Source: JAENWH01 sp038248745
Lineage (GTDB): Bacteria > Bacillota > Clostridia > Peptostreptococcales > Anaerovoracaceae
Assembly: GCA_038248745.1 (NCBI GenBank)
Contig: JBBRXC010000068.1
Span: 1-8,654 of the forward strand
DNA: 8,654 nucleotides
Direction of reading: 5' to 3'
Shown piece after piece: positions 6,694 to 8,654 of the stretch. The notes under the pieces were generated by a model. That model ran no database searches, had not been told where the DNA came from, and saw only the letters and a list, made by a program, of their open reading frames with translations. The position numbers and the translations under genes were made by a program. Each line of letters begins with the position of its first letter. Position 1 is the first letter of the stretch.

Positions 6694-7491
6694 ATGGGAA
6701 TCCCATATGCTGATTTAATTGAATCAATAGAGAATATTGCACCCCCGTTTCTCATGGAAGAATGGGATAATTCAGGTATACAAATAAAAACATCAAATAG
6801 GGATATAGAGAAAATCATGGTAGCCCTTGAGATCCGAGATGATGTTATACAAGAGGCGATATTAAACAAAGTGGACCTGATTGTTACACATCACCCCCTG
6901 ATCTTTCATGAAATTAATCAAATTAATGTAGATGATGCAGTGGGAAGATACATTGATCATCTTGTAAAGAACAGCATTTCTGTTTATTCAACGCATACCC
7001 CATTTGACAAAGCAATAGGTGGGAATAATGATTATCTGATTGGTTTGATCAATTTGAAAATATCAAGAATGGTTGGCACTGGAAATTTTGGAGAATTTGG
7101 CATCGGCAGATTAATTAAACTGCGAACACCAATTAGTCTGGATTCTGTAATTTCTGCTGTAGAAGAGGGTCTTTCAATTCCTACCTTTGAAATAAAGAAA
7201 GTTGGGGATAGAGGAAACGCCATCCAAAAAATTGGCATATGTTCTGGTTCAGGCGCCAGTTTGATTCATGATGCGTTGAAAAACGGTTGTGATTGTTTGA
7301 TTACTGGAGACATTAAATATCATGACGCTCAATATGCGAGAGAAATGGGGCTTTGTCTGATTGATGCGGGCCATTATTATACCGAAAAAATATTTTCAGT
7401 GAATTTTGCTGAAAAGTTGAATAAATTAATTGGTAATAAAATAATAATAATAGAATCAAAAATAAATTTAAATCCTTTTGGAAACTACTGA
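6694..7491 (+). CDS. Nif3-like dinuclear metal-centre protein (YqfO/YbgI family)
   Basis: This 265-residue protein belongs to the NIF3/YbgI family (sometimes annotated GTP cyclohydrolase I type 2), toroidal hexamers with a two-metal site in each subunit whose cellular role is unsettled. Metal-ligand motifs are visible: THHPLIFH with His66 and His67, STHTPFD with His101 and Asp105, and near the C-terminus GDIKYHDAQYA and DAGHYYTEKI with the final His and Glu ligands. The N-terminal EEWDNSGIQI corresponds to the family WDNxGL motif. At 265 residues it is the short form, lacking the roughly 100-residue CutA1-like insert found in longer Bacillus YqfO proteins. The ATG follows the trmK stop by one base, with GGAG at 6680-6683, so expression is probably coupled. 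The last codons contain the -35 region of the rnpB promoter. Confidence 0.92.
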   Translation: MGIPYADLIESIENIAPPFLMEEWDNSGIQIKTSNRDIEKIMVALEIRDDVIQEAILNKVDLIVTHHPLIFHEINQINVDDAVGRYIDHLVKNSISVYSTHTPFDKAIGGNNDYLIGLINLKISRMVGTGNFGEFGIGRLIKLRTPISLDSVISAVEEGLSIPTFEIKKVGDRGNAIQKIGICSGSGASLIHDALKNGCDCLITGDIKYHDAQYAREMGLCLIDAGHYYTEKIFSVNFAEKLNKLIGNKIIIIESKINLNPFGNY

Positions 7492-7506
7492 TAACTGTGG
7501 TATAAT
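7478..7506 (+). promoter_or_regulatory. Extended -10 sigma-A promoter of rnpB
   Basis: TATAAT at 7501-7506 is preceded by TGG at 7498-7500, an extended -10 element. A -35-like TTGGAA lies at 7478-7483 with the optimal 17-bp spacer. Transcription would start near 7512-7513, exactly at the 5' strand of RNase P RNA helix P1. The -35 box and part of the spacer overlap the last codons of the upstream Nif3-like gene. Confidence 0.85.
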
Positions 7507-7512
7507 TTATTG

Positions 7513-7852
7513 GAGTAGGCCAGACAGTCGCGTGATTTAGTTCACGAGGAAAGTCCGGGCTCCATAGGGTAAGGGTGCCAGATAACGTCTGGTGAAGGTG
7601 ACTTTAAGGAAAGTGCAACAGAAACATACCGCCGAAGGGTTCAGACCCTGGTAAGGTTGAAATGGTGAGGTAAGAGCTCACCGGCAATATGGCAACATAT
7701 TGGCCGTGTAAACCCCACTCGGAGCAAGACCAAATAGGGCACAAAAGGTGGCGGCCCGTCACTGCCCAATAGGTAGGTCGCTTGAGCTTGTTGGCGACGA
7801 CAAGCCTAGATAGATGATTGTTTAATACAGAACCCGGCTTATAGGCCTACTC
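7513..7852 (+). ncRNA. rnpB: RNase P RNA, type A architecture
   Basis: This is the catalytic RNA of RNase P, which trims the 5' leader from precursor tRNAs. The ends pair perfectly as helix P1 (GAGTAGGCC at 7513-7521 with GGCCTACTC at 7844-7852). Conserved core segments are all present: GAGGAAAGTCCGGGC at 7546-7560 (5' strand of P4), ACAGAAACATACCGCC at 7618-7633, GGTAAGAGCTCACCGG around 7670, GGAGCAAGACCAAATAGGG at 7722-7740, and ACAGAACCCGGCTTAT at 7827-7842 (3' strand of P4). Hairpins P3 (CGTGA/TCACG, 7531-7546) and P8 (CCAGA/TCTGG, 7578-7592) are visible. The loop at 7747-7749 carries the GGT expected to bind the tRNA CCA end. Core and P15/L15 layout match type A (ancestral), unlike the type B RNA of Bacillus. 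Mature ends may differ by a few bases. Confidence 0.97.
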
Positions 7853-7866
7853 AATTCATCAAAATC

Positions 7867-7890
7867 AAACCTTCTGCAAAGAAGGTTTTT
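7867..7890 (+). terminator. Intrinsic terminator of rnpB
   Basis: A perfect 9-bp stem, AAACCTTCT (7867-7875) with AGAAGGTTT (7880-7888), is closed by a GCAA tetraloop of the stable GNRA class. The 3' arm runs into five T residues (7886-7890). It lies 14 bp after the end of the RNase P RNA. Confidence 0.9.
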
Positions 7891-7895
7891 ATAAT
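7890..7895 (+). promoter_or_regulatory. Possible -10 box for the MATE gene
   Basis: TATAAT occurs directly after the terminator T-run and 36 bp before the MATE start. No convincing -35 box is seen 16-18 bp upstream, where the terminator stem lies. A promoter is expected in this short gap if the terminator is efficient, but the evidence is one hexamer. Confidence 0.3.
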
Positions 7896-7930
7896 TATGT
7901 GCTACAGAAGAATAGGAGAATTTATTTAAA

Positions 7931-8654
7931 ATGGAAGCAAAATCTTTAAGAATGGGAACCAGCCCAATGGGGAAACTAATTCTTACCATGTCAATACCCG
8001 CAATGTTTTCGATGATGGTTCAAGCTTTATACAATATTATTGACGGTATTTTTATTGCAACCATATCAAGTGAAGCGTTGACGGCAGTAACTTTGATATT
8101 TCCAATATCTATGTTTATTATTTCTGTTAGCGTAGGAACAGGGGTAGGGGTGAATTCCCTGATTTCCAGAAGATTAGGCCAAAGGCTATATGAGGAAGCA
8201 AACAGTGTCGCTAATCAAAGTTATCGGTTGGCATTTATTAGTGGTGCAATATTCGCTTTCCTTGGGATATTTCTTTCGGGAACCTTTGTGCGCCTTTTTA
8301 CAGATAACCAGTTTGTCATAGATAATGCGACCATATATTGTCAGATTGTAACCGTTTTTTCCATATTTATTATGCTGCAGATCAATAATGATCGGATTCT
8401 TCAAGCCCAGGGGAATATGCTGATTCCAATGATTACAAATTTAATTGGCGCAACAGTTCATATCATTCTTGCTTATTTTTTGGTTTTCGGTCATGGACCA
8501 TTTCCTGTACTTGGTGTTGCCGGTGCAGCAATTGCTACAGTTACGGGACAGGCTGTCGGTGTGGCACTGGGATCTTATTACATTTTCAATCGCGAGCATT
8601 TACTTAAAATTAAAATACGTGGATTCAAAACAAGCTGGAAAACCATAAAGGATA
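7931..8654 (+). CDS. MATE-family multidrug efflux transporter, N-terminal part, 3' end outside window
   Basis: The frame from ATG 7931 is open to the window edge, giving 241 residues of a membrane protein of the MATE family (PF01554), which exports cationic drugs or other small molecules using a proton or sodium gradient. Characteristic features are SIPAMFSMMVQALYNIIDGIF at residues 21-41, with Asp38 in the first membrane segment, then EALTAVTLIFPISMF, GTGVGVNSLISRRLG at 69-83, and the later LQAQGNM and VAGAAIATVTGQ segments. About six hydrophobic segments are present, i.e. the first half of the usual twelve. AGGAG at 7914-7918 lies 12 nt before the ATG, a rather long spacing, but no better start is seen. 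It follows the rnpB terminator, so it is probably a separate transcription unit. Substrate cannot be predicted. About 200 residues should follow downstream. Confidence 0.93.
   Translation, partial: MEAKSLRMGTSPMGKLILTMSIPAMFSMMVQALYNIIDGIFIATISSEALTAVTLIFPISMFIISVSVGTGVGVNSLISRRLGQRLYEEANSVANQSYRLAFISGAIFAFLGIFLSGTFVRLFTDNQFVIDNATIYCQIVTVFSIFIMLQINNDRILQAQGNMLIPMITNLIGATVHIILAYFLVFGHGPFPVLGVAGAAIATVTGQAVGVALGSYYIFNREHLLKIKIRGFKTSWKTIKD

Noticed and set aside
8186..8648. Small frames of 67-72 codons on both strands at the right end
   Set aside because: They overlap the long open MATE frame, which has clear family motifs and accounts for this region.
1..8654. Mobile element, CRISPR array, defence genes, tRNA genes or riboswitches
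   Set aside because: No transposase, integrase, spaced direct repeats or terminal inverted repeats are seen; no tRNA cloverleaf was recognised; the gaps between genes are too short for a known riboswitch.

Overview
This 8.65 kb window is AT-rich, with every gene on the + strand. It looks like a chromosomal housekeeping segment of a low-GC Firmicute, most likely of class Clostridia. The basis is the gene order (dgt-like, dnaG, sigA/rpoD, trmK, nif3), purine-rich AGGAG-type ribosome sites, sigma-A-type promoters, and a type A RNase P RNA. I cannot name the genus from sequence alone.

Layout. 3-239: 3' end of a trimeric dUTPase gene. 273-1881: a DUF47/PhoU-like accessory protein overlapping a PiT phosphate permease. 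1889-2899: HD-domain dNTP triphosphohydrolase. 2900-2998: AT-rich gap with a likely sigma-A promoter. 3002-6692: primase (dnaG), primary sigma factor (sigA) and tRNA adenine-22 methyltransferase (trmK). 6694-7491: Nif3/YqfO-like metalloprotein, one base after trmK. 7478-7513: a strong extended -10 promoter whose -35 box lies inside the nif3 coding end. 7513-7852: RNase P RNA (rnpB), followed by an intrinsic terminator at 7867-7890. 7931-8654: 5' part of a MATE efflux gene that runs off the window and has no stop codon in it.

How it fits together. dUTPase and the dNTPase act on nucleotide pools, the DUF47-PiT pair imports phosphate, DnaG primes DNA replication, SigA directs housekeeping transcription, and TrmK and RNase P modify and process tRNA. 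This resembles the bacterial macromolecular-synthesis operon with clostridial neighbours. Several starts are better placed a few codons inside the longest open frame (273, 3002, 4761, 5946) because that positions the ribosome site correctly.

I found no evidence for an undescribed system, mobile element, CRISPR array or defence island. The oddities are a perfect 25-bp tandem duplication across the sigA stop codon, three long A-tracts in the trmK 3' end, a dnaG promoter so close to the gene that its leader would be very short, and an rnpB promoter embedded in nif3.
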